NCBI RefSeq assembly: GCF_963678635.1
Contig: NC_087065.1
Coordinates: 29,259,252 to 29,323,251 of the forward strand
Length of the DNA: 64,000 nt
Direction of reading: 5' to 3'
From: Symsagittifera roscoffensis
Taxonomy: Eukaryota > Xenacoelomorpha > Acoela > Convolutidae
Within the stretch, counting starts at the first letter, position 1. Each line of letters opens with the position of its first letter. Below the pieces are notes generated by a model, which ran no database searches, was not told the DNA's origin, and saw nothing but the letters and a program-made list of their open reading frames with translations. Shown here piece by piece: positions 20,397 through 32,139 of the stretch. Position numbers and translations under genes: made by a program.

Positions 20397-20843
20397 ATGT
20401 CTCTGAGTGAAATAGACCCGGACGTACTCTTAGAGTGGTTACAGACACCTGCCATTCCCCCGGACGAGGACGGAGGAGATGACGGGGGCAGTTCAGGAGG
20501 GGGCATGCAACAGGTGGCATTGGAACAGTTGTGCATGGTTCTACTGATGAGTGACAACATTGACCGATGCTTTGAACTGTGCCCGCCTAGAACTTTCCTG
20601 CCTGCTTTATGCCATATAATGATCAGTGGGAACAACAACCTCTGTCCCAACGAAGAGGTCATCTCGACTTTGGAAGTGTGTGCTCGAGCAATGACGTATT
20701 ACCTGGACGTTTCCGCAGAATGTTCTAGAAGAATTGTCCAAGTCGATGGTGCGGTTAAATCCCTGTGTGACAGGCTTTTGATCGCCCCACAGATTCTAAT
20801 TAAAAGCCGAACTGCCAGAGACCTTGCTGAACAGTGCATTAAA
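20397..20843 (+). CDS. HECTD1: HECTD1 first coding exon, copy 1 (HECT E3 ubiquitin ligase N-terminus)
   Basis: An ATG-started exon of 149 codons ending in AAA just before a good GT donor (gtaagaaa at 20844). It encodes the start of the armadillo-like N-terminal region of HECTD1: [65 protein letters not shown] and [17 protein letters not shown]1 is a very large cytosolic E3 ligase whose HECT domain lies at the C-terminus, so only about 5% of the protein is here. A Pro/Asp/Gly-rich insert ([16 protein letters not shown]) separates the first helix from the ALEQLC helix and makes this exon longer than vertebrate versions. No exon 2 is visible anywhere to the right. The open frame continues briefly past the donor into intron. 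Confidence 0.9.
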
Positions 20844-21119
20844 GTAAGAAAAGCAAATTTCTGCGAAAGAAAATTGTATTAAGTGATTCATATTAATACA
20901 CTAACGAGAGCAAGTGTCTTGTAATCGAAAGCTAGCTTTTTTTTTTACAACAAATTGTCTGTTCATGATCATGAACTCATTATATACTGCCGCCGGATCA
21001 TGAACTGATTAACAACTAGTTAGTTACTCATTTTTACCGCATTTCCCCTGCCCGTATTTGCTCGTTTATACTTAATTGTTGCAAAATTGTGCTTATGATC
21101 TGAATTAATATTATGATTA

Positions 21120-21815
21120 ATAGTCATGAAAGTAGTGAACTCTCTTATATAGGTTCTGGCAATTTTTTAATTTCTTTTTAGGTTGACTTAATTTCCTCTG
21201 TTAAACGGAAGGCAAACTCTACTATCGAAGAGCAAAAGTGTTGAGGTCACGAAAAACGTGATCAACTTCTAGTTTCGAAAGTGGATTTTAATTTTTAGAT
21301 TCCTCAGCGGAATAAAAATTTTATCTATCGATCAAATTTTCTCAAATTAAGTTAATTTTGTTTTGAGTAAGAACGAGTAATGAAGTCTAAAATGCCCTAA
21401 TAACTACAGATGTGCATTCATACATATTGATGCATTTATGAATGCACTTGGGTATATATTTGATGAATGTCTTTGTTGAATGTCTCTGGGTTCAATTGAA
21501 ATTCATCTGCTGAAAGTGACGTAAATAGCACTCTCCAAATGCAAACGTGGAATTGGCGCAGAAAACGTGAACAGTTTCTTGTTTCGAAAGTGGAATTCAT
21601 TTTTTAGATTTCCAGCGGAATAAAAACTTTACCTGTTGATCCAGTTATCTCAAGTTGGGTTAATGTTATCTAAAAAAGGCGCCAATCATAAATTGTTCTA
21701 GAAATTCAACGAGCTTAAAGGGCATCATTTTTTTTCTTTGAATTTGAAAGTTAAGATTTTTTAAGAAAATCTGTGTTTTTTTTAATTTACTTGCGTTCAT
21801 TACTTCGATTGGCTA
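21120..21815 (+). repeat. Dispersed repeat, family A copies 6-7 (HECTD1 intron, duplication copy 1)
   Basis: Two adjoining partial copies: 21120-21360 and 21361-21815. The second contains the perfect hairpin gtgcattcata/tatgaatgcac at 21412-21447, then the ccagttatctcaagttgggt and gcgccaatcataaattgttct blocks. Fragments of the 3' part continue to about 22080. Duplicated at 28383-29078. Confidence 0.65.
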
Positions 21816-22329
21816 TGTTTCCTTTGAAATTCGAAAGCTGAGATTTTTTCAATAAAGTTAATGTTTTTCTTATGTTTACTTGAGTTCATTACTCTTTTCC
21901 AATCTTGGATTGGCTGTTTCAAAAAGCGTCAATCATAAATTTGTCTCGAAATTGATAAAGTGTTAAGGCCGAATCTTTTTTTCAGTTTGCAGTTTGCAAT
22001 TTGAAGTTTTTTGAAAAAAAAATCAGTTTTCTGTTTTTGCGTTCATTGACTTTTTTCAAGGTATCTGTTGCTTTGCTTTTCCGGCACTTTTAGACAAAAG
22101 ATAGGTCCTCTGTTCAAACTTTGCCTGGACCTGTTTTTTTTTGTCAAGCTCCAAGTTTCTTGTTTTAAAAAATTTGGTCTATTGTCGACCTATTGTCTGT
22201 ATGTCCATTTTTGGTCAGCATACGTGCCAACTTCCCGGAATTTTCCCGTGCTGAAATCAATTTTGTTATAAGTGAAATTATTTTAAATTTATTGCTGTAA
22301 TTCAGTGTGTTCTTTTATAAGTAGTAGAG

Positions 22330-23250
22330 GAGTGGGAAGTGGGAGGGGGGTTGGGTGCAGACACCCATGTATTAGGATAGGGAATAGAACATCCGTCTAG
22401 AAGCTATGTATCAAGATGGGAATAGATTTCCCAATGTGTTAACATAGGGAATAGGTTTCCCAATATATTAAGATACCAAGTTTCAGATGGTAAGGGTTTT
22501 TCGGTGCCCGAATTTCCCATGTGTTAGGATAGTGAATAGATTTTCCTTTGTATAAAGATTAGAAATTAAGATGGAATATGTTTTCCAATTGATTAAGTTA
22601 GGGAATGGTAAGCTTTAACTAATGGTAAGAGAATGGTAAGAAGAAAGGTCTTTTTTTGGATTTTGTGTGGAAATGTTTTTTTTTGCAAAAATCTCAGCCC
22701 GAGTTATTTAATAGGTGAGTATCAGTAGTACGTGTAGATTGTGGAATGAAGGTATTATGATTTTGGTTCATGGTAAACCAATGGTTAGAGTTTTTTTATC
22801 AATCTTTACTATATTTAAATGCGAGTCACAGCTATCTCCCATGTTTAAGCATAATAATTTTGCATGTTTAACTAAAGAATTTTTTCATGTTTAATTTGTA
22901 TCATACCTTGCAATGCTTAAGAAAATTTTTCAATTAGTTTTCCGCAAGGTCATTAATTTTTCAGTTTTTTCCGAGCCCAAATTAAGTCTGTCTCTGTCTG
23001 TATACCTGCTTTTTAAATTAATTTGATTATGTCTGTCTACCCGTCGCCTAATTTTTTAACTTTCATCTATTATCTATCTATCTTTTATATATTTAAAGTG
23101 GGCTTCATTATCTCGTCATGTTTAAGCTTTTTCAACGTATTATTTCTGCATGTTTAACAAAAGAATTTTTTCACGTTTAAGTTATATCGTATATTGCAAT
23201 GGTTACGGTTTTTTTTTCAATTTTCCAGTTTAAATTCAGTGCTTATATCA
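22330..23250. repeat. Degenerate short repeats in HECTD1 intron
   Basis: 22330-22620 holds variants of gggaatag...ttcccaat words about 35-45 bp apart. 22815-22950 and 23095-23240 are two diverged copies of a block with catgtttaagc, gcatgtttaac, aaagaattttttca and cgtttaa. No coding potential. Duplicated 7,263 bp further on. Confidence 0.5.
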
Positions 23251-23269
23251 TCAAGTTTGAAATTAGCAA

Positions 23270-24560
23270 CACAACATTAGGATATTGTCAGAGTTTTCCC
23301 AGGTTTTGCGATTCTGGCCTCCATATATGAATAACCAAATCTTTTTACGAGATAGGCAATTTTCGAGATTTTTCAAAAATTTCTAGAAATTTTAATTTAG
23401 AAATTTAATTTAGGGGTTGTGACTCTTGCCTCCGATTCTCACTTCTCAAATCTTTGTAGTTTTGAGATATGACGTGTTTTTGATTTTTTTAAAAAGTTTT
23501 CAAAAACTTAATTTTACAAACTTCCAAAACGTTGAAGATCTCAATCCTGTTGTTAGATATTGTGAGGGTACTGTCAAGGGTTCCGAATCTTGCCTCTAAT
23601 TATGGCTGCTCAAATCCTTGTAGTTTTCGAGATATGACGTTTTTTGTTTTTTTTTTCAAAATTTTTCAGAAAACTTAGATATAAAAAGTTTAACAAAACT
23701 TGAAAACACCATCTCTGTAATGAGACTCTGTCAGGGTACTCTCAGGAGTTGCGAAGTTTATAGCCCAATATGACTGCTCAAATCCGTGTAGTTTTTGAGA
23801 TATGACGTTTTTTATTATTTTCTTCAAAATTTTCAAAAAAACTTGAATGTTAAAAAATTCCAAAAGTTTGGAGATCTCAATCATGTTATTGGAATCTGTG
23901 AGGGTACTCTCAGGGGGTTGCAAATCTTGCCTCTGAATATGGCTGCTCAATCTCTTGTTGTTTTTGAGATATGACGTTTTTTTAGGTTTTTCAAAAAATT
24001 TCACAAAACTTGAAATTATCATTTCTGTATTGAGGCTTTGTCAGGTTACTATCAGGAGTTGCGAGTTTTGCATCCCAATTTGACAGCTAAAATCCTTGTA
24101 GCTTTCCAGATATGACGTTTTGATTTTTGATTTGTGATTTTTTTTTAAAAATTCATGAAAATCAAATCACTTTTTTTTCAAAGTTTGAATTTCGTAACCT
24201 GTAGTTGGGGCTGTCAGAGTAATCTTAGGGGTTGCAAATTTGGCCACCGGTTAAGAATGTTCAATTCATTTTTGTTAAAGAGATACGACGATTTCTGTGA
24301 TTTTTTTTGGAAATTTTCAGAAATCTTAAATTACAAAATAATTCGTTGCTTTCAGTTTCCCAGATGTGACGTTTCTTAGTTCATTTTGAATTTTTCGAAG
24401 AACTTGAATAAAACTTATTGTTTGTCAAATAAATTCTATGGTTCTTCAAAATTTGTATAAAACTTGAATAAAAAATTTTTGCAGAGTTTGTAATTACGAA
24501 CACTAATAGGGTGCTGTCAGAGTACACTCTAAGAATAGTTTTTTGAGTTGTTGAAAATTC
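23270..24560. repeat. Degenerate minisatellite, unit about 150-170 bp
   Basis: Repeated units marked by gagatatgacgttttt (at about 23467, 23634, 23804, 23964, 24111, 24283 and 24362), ctcaaatccttgtagttttt and gag(g)gtactctcagg(a/g)gttg. Unit spacing is about 147-172 bp, with a shorter last unit. Reading frames here (for example 23690-24022 on the minus strand) are products of the repeat. Duplicated at about 30533-31827. Confidence 0.75.
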
Positions 24561-24872
24561 GAAGCAGCGGAGTTGCGTTACAAGGTAGTAAAATTGGAAT
24601 TTATTTAAAAAAAGTTTCAAAACACGACAAGATTTGATATACTTTGAGCATTAACTATTTTATTAGGTAATCTTTATTTTTAAGACAATGCTCTATCTAG
24701 CTGGAACTATACTTAAACCTAACGAAACTTCGAGAAAAAATCAAGTTTTTGAGAAATGAAGTTAAATTCAAAAGATAAAGTATATCATCTGCTTCGTTTA
24801 ATCATTTTACCACAAGTTTACAGTTGGTTAATCAATACTGCATTGAATGCAGCTAGACTACCAGATATTTAC

Positions 24873-27451
24873 AAGTTCAAATGTTTTGTGTCATCCTGAA
24901 CTTGTCTTGTTGGGTAAAAATAACTCAACCCTGTCTGCTCCTATGTAGCAACCATATGATTAATGGTCCTAAATCCTCTGTTTGTTGAAGTCAAGTTGAT
25001 TGCTTTGTCGAGTACGCTCCTGTAGTTTGCCATGCGTCCATCGCCGGATTCCTCTAGAACTCTTTTATTCAATCCTTTGCTGCAAAGTTTCGTCTTGTCT
25101 GACTTGTTGTCATAGCAACAATAAGTCTTGCTACATAAACACTGCATCTCCGTACACCTAAATTCTTCTTTCAACAGCCCAGGCTCTCGTTTGTCGTGTT
25201 TGTGAGCGCTACATATTCGTGGAAAAATGTTTGTTTTTGAATCTGCTACCAATGAATCTCTGCAGTCATTTTCTCTCAATTTTTCCCAGTCATCTTTTTT
25301 TCTCCGGACGAATAGAATCATTCAAATTTTCCTCAGCAAGTGTCTCCGGACGAATACAATCATTCAAATTTTCCTCAGCAAGAGCTGAATACAGCGAATC
25401 CGTGTCTATTTCTAATTCCTGAAACTTATTTTCATCACAAAACTTGTCGAAAAAAAACGTAGTAAAGCTCAAGCGTTCTCAGCTTTGAATACTGCTGAAT
25501 GAAAAATCCGACAATTATGGATTTTATTGCTCAATTGTTGACTTCACTAACTCAACCTTGTTCAAGTTTTTCTGATGAGTGGTTCAATAATTGATTTGTG
25601 TGTTATCTCATACTCGTATGTCTCGATCTATCCATTGTCTGGTAACCGTAGGATGATTTACCTAATAGTTTCATAGTCTCTGCAACAACTCCTGATGAAG
25701 GGTTCTCATCTCCTTCCCTTCTAGCATGAACAGCTGACTGGACAAATTTGTTGAAGCATTTTCGAGGTAGATTTGTACACTGTAAACCAAGTTCCATATA
25801 GAAATTGAAGAGAGGAGTAATGATGGAACCATTTTCTGGTTTGAAACTAGATATTAGCATTCGCTGGGGATGCTTAAGAGAATCATTTTCAATGGCAGAA
25901 TTTTGCTAATATTCCTCAAAATATTTTTCTTCAACTTCAGTGTTTTTGAAAATTGGAGGAAAATTTGCAAATTTTGCTTTCAATTCATCTGGAACAATTA
26001 AGTCACACTGAATATAGCCAGAAGGGATCCATCTCTTATTTTCTCTAATAAAGATTCAGTAGAGAGAGAGAGAGAGAGAAAGGCCTTTTGTAGGGCAAGT
26101 TGGATTGGATATGATTCTTAATTTCTTCGTTCGTTTTGAACTTTTGCCATCACTCATATTCCCACATCTCTTCGACTTATCCTTTCACGCGAATAGACTC
26201 CCGTTTCAAGTCATCCATCTCTCGTTTTGGTTTTTCTCTCATTATCTTCATCGCTCAATGAGGGACGAGTCTCCTGGCAGGGAGAGAAGTGGTAATAATA
26301 TTCCATAGCTTGAAGCTTAAGATGTGATCGCAAAATCCATCTACATTGAAGCAGTCAATTTTCTTTTGATTTCCGGAAGCTCTCAATTCTGCATTCTGGT
26401 TTTGTTTCTTAGTAAAAAGACATGACCATGTTCTCATAATTGCGAGATCGGTTATGTCTAGCCTTGATTTTTTTTTGGTTATCGGAATCAAACTCCCATC
26501 TTATGTACAATCCTGTTGGCATATCTTGACACATTGAATAGGGATAGAGCTGGCTCGCATCAATTCCAACGATTGATTTGCAGATATTTGATAAATCCAT
26601 GATAAGGTTTTGTCCACACCAGCTTTTCGCGTAAACACAATTGATGGTCCACCCGTCATATACTCTCTAATTTTCTCGCACAAATCTATCACTTTCGCAA
26701 AATGGGTAGAATTTTTCATTGGTTGACTTGTGCAGACAAATATTTGCCAGATTTGGAAGAGTTTATCGAAGTTTTAACCTATCAATTTCCTTCCATTTTT
26801 TGCATTGCTAAATCATTTGTTGCATTCCTTCAATGGTTGGAACAACATCTTTGCTGTTGTAACCACTGCAAAAAATCTTTAAATGTAGTTATTCCATGTT
26901 TCTGCCAAATCTGCTCTAAATGTTTGTAATTATCCCATCCAGATGTAGGTACTGACATGATATGAAGTTTCTTTAGTGCTTGCTGCTCATCAAGTCCACT
27001 TGATCTCAAGTTCTGATAATCCTTAAAGTCTTTATCATGAGGGTTGTTGCTTCTCAGTTAACTGACAAAGGCTTCTTATGGATGTAAATGTTCATTCTCG
27101 AGCTTGTCCGCACTGTCAAACCACTCATCAGGGAAAACCCTGTTGTCTCATTTGCTTTGTAGGCTTAAAGAAAGGAGTGTAGAGATGTTGCTCCACCCAA
27201 AAAAATCTCATGATATCGAGAATCTATATGTCTCCAAACTTGAAGGATATAAATCGTTAGCCCTTTTGATAACCATTGGTTCAGCTTCTTTATCATTGGT
27301 TAAGAAGGGAATCAGATAGCTCTTGGTCACGTTCAGATAATATCTTCCACTGTTAAACCCAAATACAGGTAACGTGTTGACCTACCTCTCCAGATTTTGT
27401 TTCAAATCAATCAGCTGATTTTTTTTGCATTCTCCAAAACTGGGTTGACTC
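24873..27451 (-). pseudogene. Polinton/Maverick protein-primed DNA polymerase B, C-terminal half (copy 1)
   Basis: Fragments in several frames of the minus strand carry polymerase B motifs in the right order: GGPSIVFTRKA (about 26640), motif A as VGIDASQLYPYSMCQDMPTG (about 26550), motif B as ETMKLLGKSSYGYQTMDRSR (about 25670), motif C as EIDTDSLY (about 25400), and a C-terminal KGLNKR...TNRGFRTINH block (24950-25080). Frameshifts split it and an in-frame TAG sits at 24941-24943. A 45-bp tandem repeat (LAEENLND(C/S)IRPE twice) follows motif C. The N-terminal half is missing because the duplication junction at 27451 cuts the gene. Confidence 0.85.
26053..26082. repeat. AG microsatellite
   Basis: A run of (ag)n at about 26056-26079. 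It is 4 bp shorter in the duplicated copy near 33330, one of the few differences between the two 7.26 kb units. Confidence 0.9.
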
Positions 27452-27659
27452 ACGTGTGTGCATTCTAGAATGTTCTTAGCTTTCGCCAGTGTTGAGAAAA
27501 TATCAGCAAAATTATAAGACTAATTCATAGCACGCTGTTGTAACTTTCAGATCAGATTGAGTTTGGTCTTGTGTCAGTAATCAAGCTCAACACAACAGAA
27601 AGCGAAAAACTCAACTTACTTTTACGCAGAGACATCGACAGGTGAGGTTAGGCGAGGGG

Positions 27660-28106
27660 ATGTCTCTGAGTGAAATAGACCCGGACGTACTCTTAGAGTG
27701 GTTACAGACACCTGCCATTCCCCCGGACGAGGACGGAGGAGATGACGGGGGCAGTTCAGGAGGGGGCATGCAACAGGTGGCATTGGAACAGTTGTGCATG
27801 GTTCTACTGATGAGTGACAACATTGACCGATGCTTTGAACTGTGCCCGCCTAGAACTTTCCTGCCTGCTTTATGCCATATAATGATCAGTGGGAACAACA
27901 ACCTCTGTCCCAACGAAGAGGTCATCTCGACTTTGGAAGTGTGTGCTCGAGCAATGACGTATTACCTGGACGTTTCCGCAGAATGTTCTAGAAGAATTGT
28001 CCAAGTCGATGGTGCGGTTAAATCCCTGTGTGACAGGCTTTTGATCGCCCCACAGATTCTAATTAAAAGCCGAACTGCCAGAGACCTTGCTGAACAGTGC
28101 ATTAAA
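27660..28106 (+). CDS. HECTD1: HECTD1 first coding exon, copy 2
   Basis: Identical in protein sequence to 20397-20843, with the same ATG and GT donor (gtaagaaa at 28107). Either copy could supply the N-terminus if the downstream exons exist to the right of the window; splicing from copy 1 would have to skip copy 2, which has no acceptor-proven exon boundary of its own. Two intact copies with no protein change mean that the duplication is very recent, or that the assembly kept two haplotypes. Confidence 0.88.
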
Positions 28107-28382
28107 GTAAGAAAAGCAAATTTCTGCGAAAGAAAATTGTATTAAGTGATTCATATTAATACACTAACGAGAGCAAGTGTCTTGTAATCGAAAGCTAGCT
28201 TTTTTTTTACAACAAATTGTCTGTTCATGATCATGAACTCATTATATACTGCCGCCGGATCATGAACTGATTAACAACTAGTTAGTTACTCATTTTTACC
28301 GCATTTCCCCTGCCCGTATTTGCTCGTTTATACTTAATTGTTGCAAAATTGTGCTTATGATCTGAATTAATATTATGATTAA

Positions 28383-29078
28383 TAGTCATGAAAGTAGTGA
28401 ACTCTCTTATATAGGTTCTGGCAATTTTTTAATTTCTTTTTAGGTTGACTTAATTTCCTCTGTTAAACGGAAGGCAAACTCTACTATCGAAGAGCAAAAG
28501 TGTTGAGGTCACGAAAAACGTGATCAACTTCTAGTTTCGAAAGTGGATTTTAATTTTTAGATTCCTCAGCGGAATAAAAATTTTATCTATCGATCAAATT
28601 TTCTCAAATTAAGTTAATTTTGTTTTGAGTAAGAACGAGTAATGAAGTCTAAAATGCCCTAATAACTACAGATGTGCATTCATACATATTGATGCATTTA
28701 TGAATGCACTTGGGTATATATTTGATGAATGTCTTTGTTGAATGTCTCTGGGTTCAATTGAAATTCATCTGCTGAAAGTGACGTAAATAGCACTCTCCAA
28801 ATGCAAACGTGGAATTGGCGCAGAAAACGTGAACAGTTTCTTGTTTCGAAAGTGGAATTCATTTTTTAGATTTCCAGCGGAATAAAAACTTTACCTGTTG
28901 ATCCAGTTATCTCAAGTTGGGTTAATGTTATCTAAAAAAGGCGCCAATCATAAATTGTTCTAGAAATTCAACGAGCTTAAAGGGCATCATTTTTTTTCTT
29001 TGAATTTGAAAGTTAAGATTTTTTAAGAAAATCTGTGTTTTTTTTAATTTACTTGCGTTCATTACTTCGATTGGCTAT
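28383..29078 (+). repeat. Dispersed repeat, family A (duplication copy 2)
   Basis: Duplicate of 21120-21815, with the same two partial units and the hairpin at about 28675-28710. Confidence 0.6.
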
Positions 29079-29592
29079 GTTTCCTTTGAAATTCGAAAGC
29101 TGAGATTTTTTCAATAAAGTTAATGTTTTTCTTATGTTTACTTGAGTTCATTACTCTTTTCCAATCTTGGATTGGCTGTTTCAAAAAGCGTCAATCATAA
29201 ATTTGTCTCGAAATTGATAAAGTGTTAAGGCCGAATCTTTTTTTCAGTTTGCAGTTTGCAATTTGAAGTTTTTTGAAAAAAAAATCAGTTTTCTGTTTTT
29301 GCGTTCATTGACTTTTTTCAAGGTATCTGTTGCTTTGCTTTTCCGGCACTTTTAGACAAAAGATAGGTCCTCTGTTCAAACTTTGCCTGGACCTGTTTTT
29401 TTTTTGTCAAGCTCCAAGTTTCTTGTTTTAAAAAATTTGGTCTATTGTCGACCTATTGTCTGTATGTCCATTTTTGGTCAGCATACGTGCCAACTTCCCG
29501 GAATTTTCCCGTGCTGAAATCAATTTTGTTATAAGTGAAATTATTTTAAATTTATTGCTGTAATTCAGTGTGTTCTTTTATAAGTAGTAGAG

Positions 29593-30513
29593 GAGTGGGA
29601 AGTGGGAGGGGGGTTGGGTGCAGACACCCATGTATTAGGATAGGGAATAGAACATCCGTCTAGAAGCTATGTATCAAGATGGGAATAGATTTCCCAATGT
29701 GTTAACATAGGGAATAGGTTTCCCAATATATTAAGATACCAAGTTTCAGATGGTAAGGGTTTTTCGGTGCCCGAATTTCCCATGTGTTAGGATAGTGAAT
29801 AGATTTTCCTTTGTATAAAGATTAGAAATTAAGATGGAATATGTTTTCCAATTGATTAAGTTAGGGAATGGTAAGCTTTAACTAATGGTAAGAGAATGGT
29901 AAGAAGAAAGGTCTTTTTTTGGATTTTGTGTGGAAATGTTTTTTTTTGCAAAAATCTCAGCCCGAGTTATTTAATAGGTGAGTATCAGTAGTACGTGTAG
30001 ATTGTGGAATGAAGGTATTATGATTTTGGTTCATGGTAAACCAATGGTTAGAGTTTTTTTATCAATCTTTACTATATTTAAATGCGAGTCACAGCTATCT
30101 CCCATGTTTAAGCATAATAATTTTGCATGTTTAACTAAAGAATTTTTTCATGTTTAATTTGTATCATACCTTGCAATGCTTAAGAAAATTTTTCAATTAG
30201 TTTTCCGCAAGGTCATTAATTTTTCAGTTTTTTCCGAGCCCAAATTAAGTCTGTCTCTGTCTGTATACCTGCTTTTTAAATTAATTTGATTATGTCTGTC
30301 TACCCGTCGCCTAATTTTTTAACTTTCATCTATTATCTATCTATCTTTTATATATTTAAAGTGGGCTTCATTATCTCGTCATGTTTAAGCTTTTTCAACG
30401 TATTATTTCTGCATGTTTAACAAAAGAATTTTTTCACGTTTAAGTTATATCGTATATTGCAATGGTTACGGTTTTTTTTTTTCAATTTTCCAGTTTAAAT
30501 TCAGTGCTTATAT
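29593..30513. repeat. Degenerate short repeats, duplication copy 2
   Basis: Duplicate of 22330-23250, with only homopolymer-length differences. Confidence 0.5.
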
Positions 30514-30532
30514 CATCAAGTTTGAAATTAGC

Positions 30533-31827
30533 AACACAACATTAGGATATTGTCAGAGTTTTCCCAGGTTTTGCGATTCTGGCCTCCATATATGAATAAC
30601 CAAATCTTTTTACGAGATAGGCAATTTTCGAGATTTTTCAAAAATTTCTAGAAATTTTAATTTAGAAATTTAATTTAGGGGTTGTGACTCTTGCCTCGGA
30701 TTCTCACTTCTCAAATCTTTGTAGTTTTGAGATATGACGTGTTTTTGATTTTTTTAAAAAGTTTTCAAAAACTTAATTTTACAAACTTCCAAAACGTTGA
30801 AGATCTCAATCCTGTTGTTAGATATTGTGAGGGTACTGTCAAGGGTTCCGAATCTTGCCTCTAATTATGGCTGCTCAAATCCTTGTAGTTTTCGAGATAT
30901 GACGTTTTTTGTTTTTTTTTTCAAAATTTTTCAGAAAACTTAGATATAAAAAGTTTAACAAAACTTGAAAACACCATCTCTGTAATGAGACTCTGTCAGG
31001 GTACTCTCAGGAGTTGCGAAGTTTATAGCCCAATATGACTGCTCAAATCCGTGTAGTTTTTGAGATATGACGTTTTTTATTATTTTCTTCAAAATTTTCA
31101 AAAAAACTTGAATGTTAAAAAATTCCAAAAGTTTGGAGATCTCAATCATGTTATTGGAATCTGTGAGGGTACTCTCAGGGGGTTGCAAATCTTGCCTCTG
31201 AATATGGCTGCTCAATCTCTTGTTGTTTTTGAGATATGACGTTTTTTTAGGTTTTTCAAAAAATTTCACAAAACTTGAAATTATCATTTCTGTATTGAGG
31301 CTTTGTCAGGTTACTATCAGGAGTTGCGAGTTTTGCATCCCAATTTGACAGCTAAAATCCTTGTAGCTTTCCAGATATGACGTTTTGATTTTTGATTTGT
31401 GATTTTTTTTTAAAAATTCATGAAAATCAAATCACTTTTTTTTCAAAGTTTGAATTTCGTAACCTGTAGTTGGGGGGCTGTCAGAGTAATCTTAGGGGTT
31501 GCAAATTTGGCCACCGGTTAAGAATGCTCAATTCATTTTTGTTAAAGAGATACGACGATTTCTGTGATTTTTTTTGGAAATTTTCAGAAATCTTAAATTA
31601 CAAAATAATTCGTTGCTTTCAGTTTCCCAGATGTGACGTTTCTTAGTTCATTTTGAATTTTTCGAAGAACTTGAATAAAACTTATTGTTTGTCAAATAAA
31701 TTCTATGGTTCTTCAAAATTTGTATAAAACTTGAATAAAAAAATTTTGCAGAGTTTGTAATTACGAACACTAATAGGGTGCTGTCAGAGTACACTCTAAG
31801 AATAGTTTTTTGAGTTGTTGAAAATTC
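30533..31827. repeat. Degenerate minisatellite, duplication copy 2
   Basis: Duplicate of 23270-24560. It differs by a few bases (for example gttggggggctgtc against gttggggctgtc, and gaatgctcaatt against gaatgttcaatt). Confidence 0.7.
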
Positions 31828-32139
31828 GAAGCAGCGGAGTTGCGTTACAAGGTAGTAAAATTGGAATTTATTTAAAAAAAGTTTCAAAACACGACAAGAT
31901 TTGATATACTTTGAGCATTAACTATTTTATTAGGTAATCTTTATTTTTAAGACAATGCTCTATCTAGCTGGAACTATACTTAAACCTAACGAAACTTCGA
32001 GAAAAAATCAAGTTTTTGAGAAATGAAGTTAAATTCAAAAGATAAAGTATATCATCTGCTTCGTTTAATCATTTTACCACAAGTTTACAGTTGGTTAATC
32101 AATACTGCATTGAATGCAGCTAGACTACCAGATATTTAC

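Larger units (their letters stand above)
20189..27451. repeat. Large tandem duplication, copy 1 (period 7,263 bp)
   Basis: Matches 27452-34714 base for base apart from a few substitutions and short homopolymer or microsatellite length changes. Examples are cttagatttc against cttagctttc near the start, an AG microsatellite near 26055 that is longer here, and a few T/C changes. It contains the HECTD1 first exon, intron repeats, a minisatellite and the C-terminal half of a Polinton polymerase. The junction at 27451/27452 joins polymerase coding sequence directly to the HECTD1 upstream region. Confidence 0.95.

Noticed and set aside
20348-20662. 104-codon minus-strand frame opposite HECTD1 exon 1 (and again at 27611-27925)
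   Set aside because: It mirrors a conserved HECTD1 coding exon on the other strand and has no family resemblance; a shadow frame.
23690-24022. 110-codon minus-strand frame in the minisatellite (and copy at 30955-31287)
   Set aside because: Formed from tandem repeat units with repeated peptide words; no gene-like features.
22330-24560. CRISPR-like array
   Set aside because: The units are long, degenerate and lack regular unique spacers; this is an animal intron minisatellite.
26105-26929. Plus-strand frames such as 26105-26308 and 26702-26929 (and copies 7,263 bp on)
   Set aside because: Antisense to polymerase B motifs on the minus strand.
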